Origin: Lucinisca nassula
Lineage: Eukaryota > Mollusca > Bivalvia > Lucinida > Lucinidae
Length of the DNA stretch: 64,000 nt
NCBI GenBank assembly: GCA_963580285.1
Contig: OY757017.1
Coordinates: 112,563,245-112,627,244 of the forward strand
Reading direction: 5' to 3'
Part shown: one piece after another, positions 20,198 to 31,858 of the stretch
Numbering within the stretch: position 1 is the first letter of the stretch
Layout of the letters: every line of letters begins with the position of its first letter
The notes under the pieces: model-generated
What the model was told of the DNA's origin: nothing
What the model saw: only the letters and a program-made list of their open reading frames with translations
Database searches by the model: none
Program-made: the position numbers and the translations under genes

Positions 20198-20811
20198 CAT
20201 CACGTTTACAAGTCCGTGAAATGAACACCCCCATAAAACCAACTTTATATAAAGAATACTGGGGTACGGAGGTATTCGTTATTTTTCTCATTTTCTGCTC
20301 CAAGACATAGATTGTGGGTATCCGATAGAACCGCCTCAATGAAGCGGTTCTAACAAGTATAGATAAGAAATAATTCTTTGTTTGTTTGACTGATTTGGGG
20401 TTTTTCGTCCGCGTCAACACTGTAAAGGTCATTTTGGAGACATTGCTTCCAATTTTGTGGGACTTTTACCCGGCATTGAGATGAAATGACGTCTAAAGCC
20501 CTGCCACCCAATGAAACCAATAGGATTTATAAGCATGGACGGGCCGACTCGCACCGCTTTGCCTGGGCAGGCTTAGATCCTCTAAGCGGTTTACCAGTAC
20601 TCGTGTAAGGGTCGGTTTCAGCTCTGCGTGGAAGCATCATGCAGCCCATATATTTCTTCAAGCCCTGATGGGCGGGGGCCGAAACCGCCTCAATGAAGCG
20701 GTTCTAACAAGTTAAGTATAGATAAGAAAAATCACTCATTTTCATCAGAAAAATTACCTTTTTGGAGATATGAAAGAATGCACCATATCACATGGGTGTG
20801 TTATCGTATTG
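20198..20811. mobile_element. Hp2 interrupted by SINE-A
   Basis: CATCACGTTTACAAGTCC to CATGGGTGTGTTATCGTATTG. About 45 bp around the core (CCGCCTCAATGAAGCGGTTC ... ATAGATAAGAAA) is present on both sides of the inserted SINE-A, 4 bp longer on the right. Confidence 0.88.
20377..20681 (-). mobile_element. SINE-A copy 3, inside Hp2
   Basis: Complete from the tail (TTTGTTTGTTTGAC complement) to the head GCCCTGATGGGCGGGG. The flanking duplication is about 45 bp, far longer than the 13-16 bp at other SINE-A copies. Confidence 0.88.
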
Positions 20812-20844
20812 AGCTATGTAGCTCGCAGAAGGATCGCTTCATAT

Positions 20845-21151
20845 CATTTCGAAACACGCCTATACAAATACATTGTAAACTTTACCGCCGAAAAAAGTAT
20901 CATTTTAACATGAAAAATTGTGATATTTTTCTTATTTCTGCTCAAAATATAGATTGTGGGTACTCGTTAGAACCGCCTCGATTGTGGGTACTCGTTAGAA
21001 CCGCCTCATTGAGGCGGTTCTAACGAGTACCCACACTCTTTATTTCAAAGCAGAAATAAGAAAAATAATTTTGACCTCTGTAACCCCCAGTTTTACCATA
21101 TAAAAGTGGGGTTCAAGAGGGTCAAAATAATATAGGCATGTTTTCGTGATG
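20845..21151. mobile_element. Hp1 with doubled left half-core
   Basis: CATTTCGAAACACGCC to GGCATGTTTTCGTGATG. GATTGTGGGTACTCGTTAG plus AACCGCCTC occurs twice in direct order before a single right arm. Confidence 0.88.
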
Positions 21152-21763
21152 TGAAATGACCACTTATTTGCTCTATCTCTCATGGCGTATTCTTTGTTGG
21201 TTTCTAGCCAACTGTTTCTTGACAATATCTTCCTAAAAAGAGTGTGAGCTAGAATTCGATTTCAGTCAAACGTTCATGGTTCATGGACTCTGAAATACTT
21301 TAATTGTTCAATAAATCGTGTTTCGCAACATGAGACCAATGTCATAGGAAGCTTATTAAAAGCTAGTAGCAATCTTTCTATAAAGCCATGAAAACATGAA
21401 TTTTATCTTAAAATGCAATGTCATTGTTATGTTTGATAATGCATGCAGCATTCATTTGCCATGATATTACTTTTTTGAGCTGATTGATTTCATCGGGATT
21501 ATAGATGCATGCAATGCTTTCTTTTTAAGCTGCAAAATGTCATTTTCTCCGGTGGTTAACCGGTATATTTAAACCCATTTCTATTCCAAACATAGATTGT
21601 TGGCGCCCCATTATGATAACAAATGAAGGATATATGATTTCTTTAGTGTAAGATCGATTTTTATGTCACAGAATGAACACCACTAAAAAAGTTTTTCACA
21701 AGCGGCTAAGCCATGAGTGAAGATACAAATTTGGTGACCATGAAATAAATACGATTTGATCTA
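21152..21763. other. no recognised feature
   Basis: Only a stray CAAACATAGATTGTTGGCGC near 21588 resembles an Hp half-core. Confidence 0.4.
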
Positions 21764-21860
21764 AAATAGAAGTGAAAGCAATGATCAGGAATCGATACAA
21801 TTAACCCACAGCTGCCACCAGAGTCACCAAGGGAAAGACACACGACTAAAAACGAAAGGG
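21764..21860 (-). mobile_element. RT-tail, short 3' piece
   Basis: Minus strand ends ..TGATCATTGCTTTCACTTCTAT. Only about 95 bp of the family 3' end is kept, as expected of 5' truncation. Confidence 0.75.
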
Positions 21861-22639
21861 GTTGATTCACTAAGTGTCATAATTGGCCCAACATTTTTCT
21901 GATTTTTCAAGTGCATAAATGAAATATGTATGGTGTGTATATTTGCAAACGAAGTATTAAACTTTATAACTTTGCGTTTTGAAATTCATTTCTTTGTTTA
22001 GTAAAGGCAGGAAAGGTTCCTGAAAACCCTCTCGGTAACGCAAATCGTCCATTTTGCGAGTTTTTTTGGTTTTTGAAATATAAAATTAAATACCAGCACA
22101 GGCCTCGACAACCATAAAATTACAAAATGTTGTCCCTAAGCTTGTTTTTGTTAAGTCCGAAAAATCTGGTTATTGTCGACAGCTGAGCTGGCGATGAAAT
22201 CTTAAAAAATATGATTTGCTGTAGACGCGATCTTGCATGCAACGCAATGGAAGTCATGTCTAAAAACATCATAGAAACGGTTTAATATGCGAAAGCAGGA
22301 CCTTGAACTTTCTTTTGACTGACATCAAACTGTGATAAAAGTAGGTTAGGTCAGTTCTGCCACTTCTCAAACACTAGAGCAAAAGTTTTCCGGACAATAA
22401 AACGGCCCGGTTAAAATCTACTATGACACCGTTGCCATGTCTGTTACATAAACAATGAAACTGCCTCGATTATTCCCGGTATTTACCAGAATTTTGACCA
22501 GAACACAAGCAAGTAATTGTAATTGTTTCAATTTTTAATTTAATCTCCAGGCAAATCAGTAACATCTAGGGCATTTCTATTGTAAAACTCACGATCAGGA
22601 CATACATTTGAAATATAATTATAATGAAACGCCGCGTCC
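21861..22639. other. no recognised feature
   Basis: No repeats shared with the window, no coding signal. Confidence 0.4.
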
Positions 22640-22746
22640 CTGTAAATGACGGAATAGCGCGATTAGCAACGTCTTTATTGGCACGCGGGCGACCCGGGTT
22701 CGAATCCTCTGTATTATTTTTGTATTTTTTTTTTTTTTTTTTTTTT
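22640..22746 (+). mobile_element. tRNA-like piece with T-rich end
   Basis: B-box CCGGGTTCGAATCCTC at about 22697-22712, and a possible A-box AATAGCGCGATTAG 40 bp earlier, followed by a poly-T tract (22724-22746). The acceptor stem does not pair, so a decayed tRNA-derived SINE or pseudo-tRNA is more likely than a tRNA gene. Confidence 0.4.
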
Positions 22747-22889
22747 GCTTATTGCTTTCTAATTCTTATCAGTCTGCAAGGTATGTTTACATAAACTGAC
22801 ACACTTCATTTTTCTTTACTTTTTGCCAACTTTTTCACGAGCGAAAAAGGATTTAGTGACAGAGTTTGCTTAACATCAGGTTTTGTTTC

Positions 22890-23190
22890 AGGTTTGACGT
22901 CCTCATCAAAACTATTTAGAGTAAAGTCGGGTATTATCGTTATAATGAAGAATTATGTATACCAGGTACAACTTCTTCCAGGAGTCAATTAGTTTTCTCA
23001 TAAAACCAATTAAGCCAGACAGGGGGTCGATAATGCACATGGGTCGACATTAGACTCGCTTACTCTAGTTCATTTTAGAGACGTTGCTTCCAATTTTGAG
23101 GGACTTTTACCGAAAGAAATGACGTCTCAAGCCCTATGGCCGAAAGAAACCACTAAGCTTTAAAGTACGGTCCAGTTTGCATCATGCCTG
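22890..23190 (-). mobile_element. SINE-A copy 4 with insertion
   Basis: GGTTTGACGTCCTCATC and, after a 150 bp insertion, CATTTTAGAGACGTTGCTTCC to AAAGAAACCACTAAGC. Confidence 0.75.
22916..23068. mobile_element. small TIR element inside SINE-A
   Basis: TAGAGTAAAGTCGGGTATTA at one end, GACTCGCTTACTCTA at the other. The ends are inverted over TAGAGTAA. It interrupts SINE-A between CTATTTAGA and GTTCATTTTAG. Confidence 0.5.
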
Positions 23191-23432
23191 AGACAATATA
23201 CAGCTCGGATACAGATTCCCAGGCTAGCAGTGTAGTGGAATTCCCAGCAGCCACTCACCGTTAAATCCATGTTTGAACCACGTTGAAACTGTTTCAATAT
23301 AGGAACACCCATGTGTTTTTTCACACACGTGGCAGCTAAATACGTTTAAACATTAGGCAGCTAGGCCAAGTGTTCCGATATATTCCGAGGGACTCGGCAA
23401 ATGTAATTGCAATGAAATAGATCTACCCATGG

Positions 23433-23463
<31 letters not shown>

Positions 23464-23809
23464 GTTGTTGTTTTTTTTTTCTTGCATCACTTTCGATTCC
23501 AACGGCAGTGGTGACTCCATATCAACTGTTCCAATGCGACCCCAAACCAACATCACGGCTTGTTCAGAATCTTGTCTGCAATGACGCCTGTTAAGCAATG
23601 ACCCTCTGACGTCATCATAACATTCTTAAATGCTATGTTCAGGGCGATAACGTTACGTCGCTCAACGTAACATAAACAAAGAAGTGCCCATCTTGTGATA
23701 TCAAAAGTTCGAAATCCATGTTTTCAAACAGCATGTGAGCTTTTATGTTTGCTGTTCGCCTCAGGAAACCAAGCGTTCTATCGTGTTGCTAATGTGTGCA
23801 TTCTATATC
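23191..23809. other. no gene; poly-T tract
   Basis: T-rich tract 23438-23481 (T26, then TTG/T). Otherwise unassigned. Confidence 0.5.
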
Positions 23810-24315
23810 AAATCGCGTGTGATTGTCACACCAAAGGTATTAATTCTCGAGGACCGTTTCCTCTAAAGTGTAAGAAGCCTCAATTTTATTGGTTCTCTTC
23901 CTAGTTATCTGTATAATACTGCATTTAACGGACTGAAATCCCATGCCCCATTTTTGTGCCCAGCATCATTATCTATATCATTCGGACGTTTCAGTGATCT
24001 CTCTGTATCTCTAATTTCCCAGTAGCAAACACAGTCAGCAACGAACAGTTTATTTCTGAGTTAACGACACTTGAATATTATTAATGTATATAGGGAGAAT
24101 AACAATGGACCAAAAACAGTCCCTTGTGGGATCCCTGACAAAACTACTGGAGCCACTCTGAAGATTAACCACGATGATTAACAACAATGCGCTGTTTTCT
24201 ACAGCAAAGAAAGGAATCTGTCCATTTGAGAGCCCTCTTCTCAATTCCATAACCAAATAATTTGGAGTTCATTGGGGTCGAAAGCCTTCTCGAAGTCCAA
24301 AATAAATATGTCTGC
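23810..24315 (-). pseudogene. LINE-B reverse transcriptase remnant
   Basis: Non-LTR retrotransposon RT on the minus strand, read across several frameshifts. In order: ADIFILDFEKAFD (RT motif A with its catalytic Asp) at about 24275-24313; SGIPQGTVFGPLLFSLYINN (motif B region) at about 24080-24140; LFVADCVCYWEIRDT near 24000, where the usual (F/Y)ADD catalytic pair is changed to VADC; then KWGMGFQSVKCSIIQITRKR near 23900-23960. Stops and frame changes plus the lost ADD make it dead. An RT-tail copy of opposite sense joins its 5' side at 24316. The clade is not resolved by eye. Confidence 0.75.
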
Positions 24316-24548
24316 CGCGGTTTATTTTTGTTATGGGTTGTCTTTGGGTGTTTGTGACGCTTATATTATTTTATTTTGCATGCCTATTGGCCATTTTGTG
24401 GGAAAGTAACTGTCCTTTTGGCTTTTCGCTATTGATGTTACCATTAGGGTCTGTTGTTTCGTATTTGTGTTTCTTTCCCCTTGGTGTCTCTGATGGGAGC
24501 TGTGAGTTAAATGTATCGATTCCTGATCATTGCCTCCACTTCTATTTT
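24316..24548 (+). mobile_element. RT-tail copy
   Basis: GCGGTTTATTTTTGTTATGG to GATCATTGCCTCCACTTCTAT. Intact 3' end, truncated 5' at the LINE-B boundary. Confidence 0.85.
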
Positions 24549-24987
24549 CAAATTATAAACAGAACCTCACACTCATGAAGTTTATGATACTCGCAAAAGA
24601 CGCGTTTTATAAATTTCATATGAAATAACCACTTGTGTAATATCCTCTTCTTTTTTTCACATTTATGAATGTATTGTGGTTTTTACTTGGTTTACATAAA
24701 TGCCATGTACTGCTCCTGTACATTAAATCTAAACAAATACCTGTTGTGGACGGGGATGGGGGAGGGGGGGGGGGTCGGAAAATATTAGTTGTGGGTGCGG
24801 CTTGTAAATATATGGGTTACCTGGTCAAAACTACCTAGTGGAGTCCCTCAAAGTATTCTTCCTTAACCTGTACGTACTTTTCCAGTCTTTTGATCCATTC
24901 AAACGTCCTTTTTGGGTAAACTGTTTAGAGACTGGAACAACGTACTGCCCTGGGCATGATAGCTTTCAAAAGGACATCCTGGCTGAC
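24549..24987. other. no gene; G-rich run
   Basis: GGGGATGGGGGAGGGGGGGG at about 24750-24774 could form a G-quadruplex. Rest unassigned. Confidence 0.5.
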
Positions 24988-25128
24988 ATTATAAGTTATT
25001 TTGATTCTTGACGGGGAACATTGGATCATACTCCCCCCCACCCCACCCCCACCCCCACCAGAGCAAAGCTTTCAGGCGGGGAAGGGAATATGAGCCCATG
25101 TTCCCCATCAAGAATCAAAATAACGATT
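24988..25128. repeat. foldback with C-rich loop
   Basis: AGTTATTTTGATTCTTGACG plus GGGAACAT pairs with ATGTTCCCCATCAAGAATC and AAAATAAC at 25095-25127. The loop starts with CCCCCCACCCCACCCCCACC. Confidence 0.8.
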
Positions 25129-26977
25129 AACGAATTTGTTATACTGCAAATTTTTTTCATGACATTTTGTGCATCGTTCTGATGTTTTCTTTAGAAGCGG
25201 ACGTCGTGAGAAGTAGATGTTTATATGCGACGTCATCAAACCACTATGCTGATCAGGGCGCTCAGTAGGAACGTGTTTACGTCATGTTAAAATCAAAGTT
25301 TTATTACAGGAAAAATGAAATAAAGTACCAAATGAAAAACAATCAAAAGTTTCTATTTTATTGTGGTTTTTAAAAATTAATTTGCTTTTACAATGTATTT
25401 ATCAACTGCAGTAAATCCAAGAAGGCGGACATCGCAATTCAGCGAAGGCAAGCGCGAGAGGGTTATATATTTTTGCTGACGGGGTATAGGGAAAATAATT
25501 GCCCTGGCGCTGTCCAATCAAAAGCCTGGAATCTCCTTTGCAGTATTACACGTTTTATTATATGGGTTGAGCAAGAAATCACAGGGAGAAAGGTCTGGTA
25601 ATGTGTTAATGTCCAACTCCTTGCACGGTTGGCCTGTGTGCATTGCCGTTGTCATGAACAATATGAAGACAACGCACCCCTGTACGTGGGCGCTTTGCAA
25701 TATAGTGATCCACTATAGCAGAAATATGTTTTCTTTATAAACTCTTGTTCTCAGGTACTGGTACTCGGGACACAACTCAATCGCAGTCAAAAATAGAGCG
25801 TACATGACATATCTCGAAGTCATTTCTCCGCGTGATTTGAGGTGTTTCACCGTTTCATCTACCAAAACTACTATTAATACTCCAAATGACCCTACTATGT
25901 TCACTTACTGTTACCATGGCAACCGATCTTGTATATTTATCTATGGAATGCAATTAATGAACACACTGTATTTGTTTGAATCCGTTTTATTCGCCATCTC
26001 ATTTTGTACAACTTGAACTCTATATAGACTTCTGTGATCATTGAACTATATCTGTAGCTTTGTGTATATTATAGTTGCTATGGTGATGGTGATTTTCTGA
26101 GATTCCACCCTGTACTGAATGTAATAGTTAAACATAAGTGTATAACTGAATTGACTGTAATTCACAAACTTCTGAACTGGTACAAAGTATTCACTTTTAT
26201 GTGTATGTTCAAAATTGCCAGTATCATAGGTCACTTATATACTATGTGGGTGGGGTAAATCAGCATGTCATTTGGTTCTGAAAATTAAAAATTGGATTAC
26301 CTGTTCATTCTACATGGCTCTGGCAATGATAAGAGTCAAACTGAAGTTATTAAATAGGGTTTCAAATGTATACGAAGTCCTTATTTCACATATAGCCAAA
26401 AAAAAAATTATGTTATATATTCAAAAGAGATTATAGATATTTCGATACTTACAACCTTTGCGTCAAAATTTTGACGTCACTCAGACCCCAATATAGTAAA
26501 ACAATTTTATTTTACTATATGTCAAGCTTGAAATGTTATGTAGCCAAAGTTTCAAGTATTTCTGAAGTTGGGCCATTTTCGGCACTTAATGAACCAACCC
26601 CTTTCTGTTACTTTCATGCTGTAAACTGTAACTAGATATATTTATGCTATTTAAAAACATCAGCCATCACCACAGAGAAAAAAAAAATCCCATGGCGATT
26701 TCGCATCGATTTAGAGTACAAAGTATAATATTGGGTTTAGACTGTAGGCCTGCACCTTGAAAATAGCTTGGAATGTTAAATGGGTTGGTTGAAATTTACA
26801 TCAAATAATGTCCGCAGTTGCTAAGCTTGTCTGGCGTGGCGTGCATTGATTACGTTACGTCGGTGCTAAAAGTGACGTCATCAACGACTTACTGAAGTGC
26901 GAACATGCGTGACATAATTTCTGACACACATTAATCACATACATGTATAGCTATTTGACATCGAATAAACAGGGGTT
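25129..26977. other. no recognised feature, 1.85 kb
   Basis: The largest stretch without repeats here. TGACGTCA-like sites occur at 26472 and 26873. No ORF above 70 codons, no family resemblance. Confidence 0.45.
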
Positions 26978-28060
26978 TGCACGACCCGCAGAAAAAGCGA
27001 CCGACTGAAGTCGGTTGATTTTCTAAGAGTGCCCTAAAATCACCATGTCATTCTGTCAGTCTGTCAGTCCGTCCGTAACCCGTTTGTGAAAATTGGTGAT
27101 AGTGACTTAACCGCTTGGAATATTTAAACAAATTTTGGCACACTGATAGATATCAATAAAATCTAACCAATGAACTTGCGAAATATTACATTCCATTTAG
27201 TATAGCCTCGCCGAGGCGAAAAATTTGAAAATTTTCGAACTGCTTCTCCTCGGAAACCGTTGGGCCGATTGAAGTCAAATTTCATATGGAGCCTCTATGG
27301 GATGGGGGAAACCAAAAGTTGCTAATGTGGTCCAGGTCACATGACCAAAATGGCCGCCAAGCCATATATGGTCTGTCTGTCTGTCCGTCCGTGACCCGTT
27401 TGTGAAAGTTGGTGATAGTGACTTAACCGCTTGGAATATTTGAACAATTTTTGGCATACTGATAGATATCAATGAGATCTAACCAATGAACTTGCCAAAT
27501 ATTACATTCCATTTAGTATAGCCTCGCCGAGGCGAAAAATGTGAAAATTTTCGAACTGCTTCTCCTCTGAAACCGTTGGGCCGATTGAAGTCAAATTTCA
27601 TATGGAGCCTCTATGGGATGGGGGAAACCAAAGTTTGCTCATGGGGTCCAGGTCACATGACCAAAATGGCCGCCAAGCCATATATGGTAAAAACCCTTCA
27701 AAAATAGTCTTCTCCAGAACCACTGGGCAGATTTCCACGAAACTTGATAAATAGCATCTGGGACGTAGGCCCATCATAAATTGCTAAAATGGTGACCCTG
27801 GGTTGACCTTGACCTTCTTTGTGCCTAAGTCAAACTTTGACACATATGCTTTTGTATTGGAAAAGTGAGAATGCATTTTATCCTGCAAACGATTCAGAAT
27901 ACAGTACTAAAGTATAAGATATATTTTTGCTCCTTACGATAAGGCGCATTTATTGGGGGAACCGTTTTAGGTCCAGGTCACATGACCAAAATGGCCGCCA
28001 TACCCATTTATTGTAACACTCATAAAGCTAAAAGCATCCGGCGGGTCGTGCACTTCAGCT
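26978..28060. mobile_element. CR-ii, core-repeat element with short TIRs
   Basis: Ends TGCACGACCCGC (26978-26989) and GCGGGTCGTGCA (28041-28052). The start is followed by the palindrome CCGACTGAAGTCGG (27001-27014) and a CTGTCAGTCTGTCAGTCC microsatellite. Two core units of about 320 bp (27052-27370, 27371-27686) each open with the microsatellite, ACCCGTTTGTGAAA and GCCTCGCCGAGGC, and end GGTCACATGACCAAAATGGC. A partial third follows. Confidence 0.75.
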
Positions 28061-28272
28061 GAAACACTGGTTTTGTTACTTTTTTCGATAAGGCCTGATC
28101 CGCCGGCGTGCAATTAAAGATGGAAGCAAAGTATTAGCATCTATAGGCGTGTCCTAATTCTACAAACATAGATCCCTTAGTCCACTGCAGAAACTACGGA
28201 GTAAAAATTTATTTTTTAACTTGTACGCATCATGTATACATTTGCGTAATGTGCTGCAAGAGAAAAGTAGCA

Positions 28273-28739
28273 CATTACGAAAGCACACCAATACAAATAC
28301 ATTGTAAATTTTATAACCAGAAAAAGGAAAATTTTAAGATGAAAAATTGTGATATTTTTCTTATTTCTTCTCAAAATATAGATTGTGGGTAACATTGGAC
28401 TCGGCGAATATAAGTCTATTAGGAAAAACAAATATTTGATAAAAAATGACTTATTACCGGATTAGGTCATTGTGTTTAATAAATCGGTGCTACCATTATT
28501 AATTGGGTTCGTTTTGACATTGTTTGACCTCCATATTTGCCACTATATCCATGCAATAGCTTTTCGCTTCTTTCCCGCTTTGTCCCCCATAAGGATTACA
28601 TATCCGTGTGACGACTACCCACATTCTATATTTTAGAGCAGAAACAAGAAAAATAAAGTTTACCCCTGTAAACCCCAGTTTTTCCATATAAAAGTTGGGT
28701 TCAAGGGGGTCAAAAGTATATAGGTGTGTTTTCGTGATG
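28273..28739. mobile_element. Hp1 split by Dup7
   Basis: CATTACGAAAGCACACC start. The stem is entered at AGATTGTGGGTA and left at ACTACCCACATTCTATATTT, with Dup7 replacing the hairpin tip. Ends GGTGTGTTTTCGTGATG. Confidence 0.88.
28391..28614. repeat. Dup7, copy 2, in the Hp1 loop
   Basis: CATTGGACTCGGCGAATATAAG to TTACATATCCGTGTGAC, inserted exactly at the Hp1 hairpin tip, whose inner stem (GTTAGAACCGCCTC) is deleted. Confidence 0.85.
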
Positions 28740-28741
28740 AA

Positions 28742-28915
28742 TAAAATAGAAGCGAAGCCAACCATCTACAGGAATCGATGCCATTAATCCACACCTTCCA
28801 CCAGAGATATCAAACGGAAAGAAACACAAACATGAAATAACTAGACCCTAATGGAAACGTCAATAGCGGAAAGCCAAAACGACAGTTACTTTACCACAAA
28901 TAGGCCAAATGTCTA
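28742..28915 (-). mobile_element. RT-tail copy
   Basis: Starts AAAATAGAAGCGAAGCC two bases after the Hp1 terminus, and contains AATAGCGGAAAGCCAAAACG. Confidence 0.8.
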
Positions 28916-28935
28916 CCCAAAACAAAAAATATGGT

Positions 28936-29056
28936 GTTTGTTTGTATTTGAGTTTAACGGCCCAGTCAACACTATTTTAGGTCATTGTTGAGCCGGTCAG
29001 TTTACCTATCCACACTTTTCCTGGGCAGGCTTATATGTAAGCGGTTAACCAGATAA
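28936..29056 (-). mobile_element. SINE-A, short divergent
   Basis: TTTGTTTGTATTTGAGTTTAACG to GGCAGGCTTATATGTAAGCGG, with the central part deleted. Confidence 0.65.
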
Positions 29057-29547
29057 TTCAGTTCCTCACAAAAGTTAATAAGAATCATGCATGCACCAGT
29101 TAGAACCTTCTACGAGTGAAGCAAGAACTACCCGTGTAGACTCATTGACAGATTTTACCCGATAAAAGTATTAGTAACCTATGGAGAGGATGTTTGAGCC
29201 ACAGCGCGGCTATTTTCATCCCGATATGAGCGATTTTTACGTTCAAGAAAGAAAGTAAACAATAATAGAATATTTTCGAGATCATTGGAATATCTGTTCT
29301 ATGGAAGAGTGCTTCGAGACGCTAGACACACAACGGGATTTTTAACATCTCGTATGGCCCAGTGGATTTTTCAAATAAAGCAGTAACCCCGAAATAATAA
29401 ACGCCCGTATGTAATTACTGACTCTTGCCCAAACAATCGAATTCAAGAAATACTAATGTTTGTATGTGTTCTAAGACGGGTGATGAACCGATTCTAGCTC
29501 TAGACTATCTGTTGCATACAGCAAGAGAGGTCGGAGAGGAAAGCTCT
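29057..29547. other. no recognised feature
   Basis: Unassigned. A short plus-strand ORF (29425-29712) runs into the FB12 element and has no known motif. Confidence 0.4.
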
Positions 29548-29790
29548 GGCCCCGAGGTTATAAAACTTTTTTCATGCTCAACTCACTTGAGCATGAAACT
29601 TGTCCTGCTCACAAATTTTAAAATGCCAACAATTGTTGGCATTTTAAAATTTGTGAGCAGGACAAATAGCATTCGCTGCTACCTGAGAAAGAAAAATCGC
29701 TCAACTTCTTAGTATTTTATTTTTTATGAGCAACACAAGTTTTATGCTCAGCTGAGTTGAGCATGAAAAAAGTTTTATAACCTCGGGGCC
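29548..29790. mobile_element. FB12 MITE, copy a
   Basis: TIRs GGCCCCGAGGTTATAAAACT and AGTTTTATAACCTCGGGGCC, continuing TTTTTTCATGCTCAACTCA. Inner palindrome GACAAGTTTC..GTGAGCAGGAC with AATTTTAAAATGCCAACAAT / ATTGTTGGCATTTTAAAATT at its centre (about 29611-29655). Second copy at 55804-56047. Confidence 0.88.
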
Positions 29791-30381
29791 TGTTTGTGAT
29801 ACCTTAGCTCTGGCGTTGCTTTGAGCACGTTTCTGCTTCGTGAATTCCTTTTGCCTCACATAAAAACCCTTCTGAGGCCTCGACACTTTGCTGGGTCCTG
29901 TGCAATTTCTTCCTATGACTCTGTTAATATGTTGCATTCTAGTTCTCCACAGAGAATTTTCTGTGGCAAAAGGTCCGCAGGCATCAAGGTCACATGGCAT
30001 GTCCACCTTAACTGTACCAATTTCAAGAGAGTATTTATTCAGCATTTCTGCCCTTTTCAAGACTACTGTGTCTGAAATCCTTACTCGCCACTTAATCTTT
30101 ACAAATTCTCTAAGATGGCTTGTATGGAAGTCTTTTGGCGTAGGTAGCATGCGTATAATAGTGTTGACAGCACCACCGCTTTATAGACTTTCAACTTTGT
30201 GTCAGATCTGATTCTACTTCGATCACAAACGCTACCACGTAGTTAGCCAAATGCTGCACTAGATATTGCAATCCTGGCGGTGCCTTCATCATCAATGATA
30301 ATGTGCTTCCAATGTAGGTGGACTTGTCGACTACTTGCAGTCTTTGACCTTTCACTGTGATGATGGGCTCTTTGTCAGGTT

Positions 30382-30528
30382 TTGTGGGAAAGTAATTGTC
30401 CTTTTGGCTTTCGGCTATTAATCTTCTCATTAGGCTCAAGTTAGTTCATGTTTGTGGTTCTTTCTCGTTGGTATCTCTACGGTGTGGGTTGAATGTATCT
30501 ATTCCTAATCAATCCTTTCACTTCTGTT
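30382..30528 (+). mobile_element. RT-tail inserted in LINE-A
   Basis: TTTTGTGGGAAAGTAATTGTCC to TCAATCCTTTCACTTCTGTTT, opposite in sense to LINE-A, between the FADD region and the ITVKG motif. Confidence 0.85.
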
Positions 30529-31025
30529 TGACCAGGTGATAGTTGATAAACCACACAGGTCTTTTATGCCGATTGTGAGTTCTTAGCTATACTTGTTCTA
30601 AGCCGTTTTGTATCTTCCCTTCTGTTGGAGCACCTTTTGCCATGGCATTAACAAGGTGGAACTCGTCTAGCACCTCTTGGCTTGCAACCTTCTTAGGTTG
30701 AAACGCCTTCCGTGAAAGCGATACATACCTAATAGGTGTACTATTGTCACCATCCTGTGAGCATAGTACTAAACATTATTGCTGGACATGGTCGGAACTA
30801 GCACGAAACCTTGCTTGACGCCATTTATCACAGGGAAAGGATCAGAAAACTGGCCATCATTTTGGACCCGTGCAAGCATACATACCATCGTGGGACTGCT
30901 TCACCATAGCTATGACTACGTCACCATAATTTTCCAAATACTTCAACGTATGTGTATCAAACGCTATGGTAAGATCAACAAAGGGCATGTACTGGTCCAA
31001 GTTGTGTTCCTGGTATTTCTCTTAA

Positions 31026-31460
31026 AAAAAGAAGTAGAGGCAATGGCCTGGAATCGATACAATTAACCGACAGCTCCCATCAGAGACACCGAGGGAAAGA
31101 AATACAAACATGAAACAACTAGATCCCAATGGAAACAACAATGGCGGAAAGCCAAAAGGACAGTAACTTTCCCACAAAATAGCCAATTGGCTATCCAAAG
31201 CAAAATAATATAAGCGATACACACACTCGAAGCCAAGCAATAACAAAAATAAACCACGACAGAAGAATCGCATTGGAACGGCCAGTGAAACAACGAATTC
31301 CACTGGTTTGTGTGTGTGTGTGGGGGGGGGGGCTTAAATCGATTTTACGTGGCCACGATCGACGTCCTTACTTACGTGGCGATTTAGAAAAATAATTTAA
31401 TAATTTGTTCAGTCCGCATGAAGGCCTCCAACTCATCAGTGCATCATCTCCGTGAAAACA
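31026..31460 (-). mobile_element. RT-tail, long copy in LINE-A
   Basis: From GAAGTAGAGGCAATGG (3' end) through a GTGTGTG/G run at 31308-31333 to TTAAATCGATTTTACGTGGC and TTTGTTCAGTCCGCATGAAG. It lies just upstream of RT motif A. Confidence 0.85.
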
Positions 31461-31801
31461 AAAATCAAATTCAAACAACCACAGAGATGAAACAAAGGTG
31501 AGCACTCAACAGCAAGAAACCACTGAAATGCTGGAGCAAAAGAAAACCAACAGTTAGACTCTGAAAGTTTTGTTTGATTAGTATTGGATTTGATTCGGAT
31601 TTTTTTCCACCATGTAAGTCAAACGGAATAGAAGATTGTTTTAATACACCAAGCTGGAACTTCGGCGGTTTCATGTTTCTGAATATTTTAAGACCGATAC
31701 CTGAATTTTCTAGCAGTGGTAATATACGTAATCAAAAAGGTTTGGTTACTGCGGGTTTAATATCATACTGATCTATAAATTCAGGTGGAAATTAAAATTT
31801 G
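31461..31801. other. spacer of unknown origin
   Basis: Unassigned DNA between two RT-tail pieces inside the LINE-A gap. Confidence 0.4.
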
Positions 31802-31858
31802 GAAAATAGAAGCGGTGTCAGTGATCAGGAATCAATACAATCAACCTTCATCTCCCAT
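31802..31858 (-). mobile_element. RT-tail, 57 bp 3' piece
   Basis: AAAATAGAAGCGGTGTCAG to CTTCATCTCCCATG. Joins the RT start of LINE-A. Confidence 0.75.

Noticed and set aside
23353..23598. 81-codon minus-strand ORF with a Lys run
   Set aside because: The Lys run is a poly-T tract read on the other strand.
24749..24776. Functional G-quadruplex regulator
   Set aside because: A G-run alone, with no gene or promoter nearby to regulate.
27275..27472. Host exon suggested by the ORF in CR-ii
   Set aside because: It lies within the duplicated core unit and contains the microsatellite.
29548..29790. LTRs of a retrovirus-like element
   Set aside because: The two ends are inverted, not direct, and no gag/pol or primer-binding site lies between; it is a foldback MITE.
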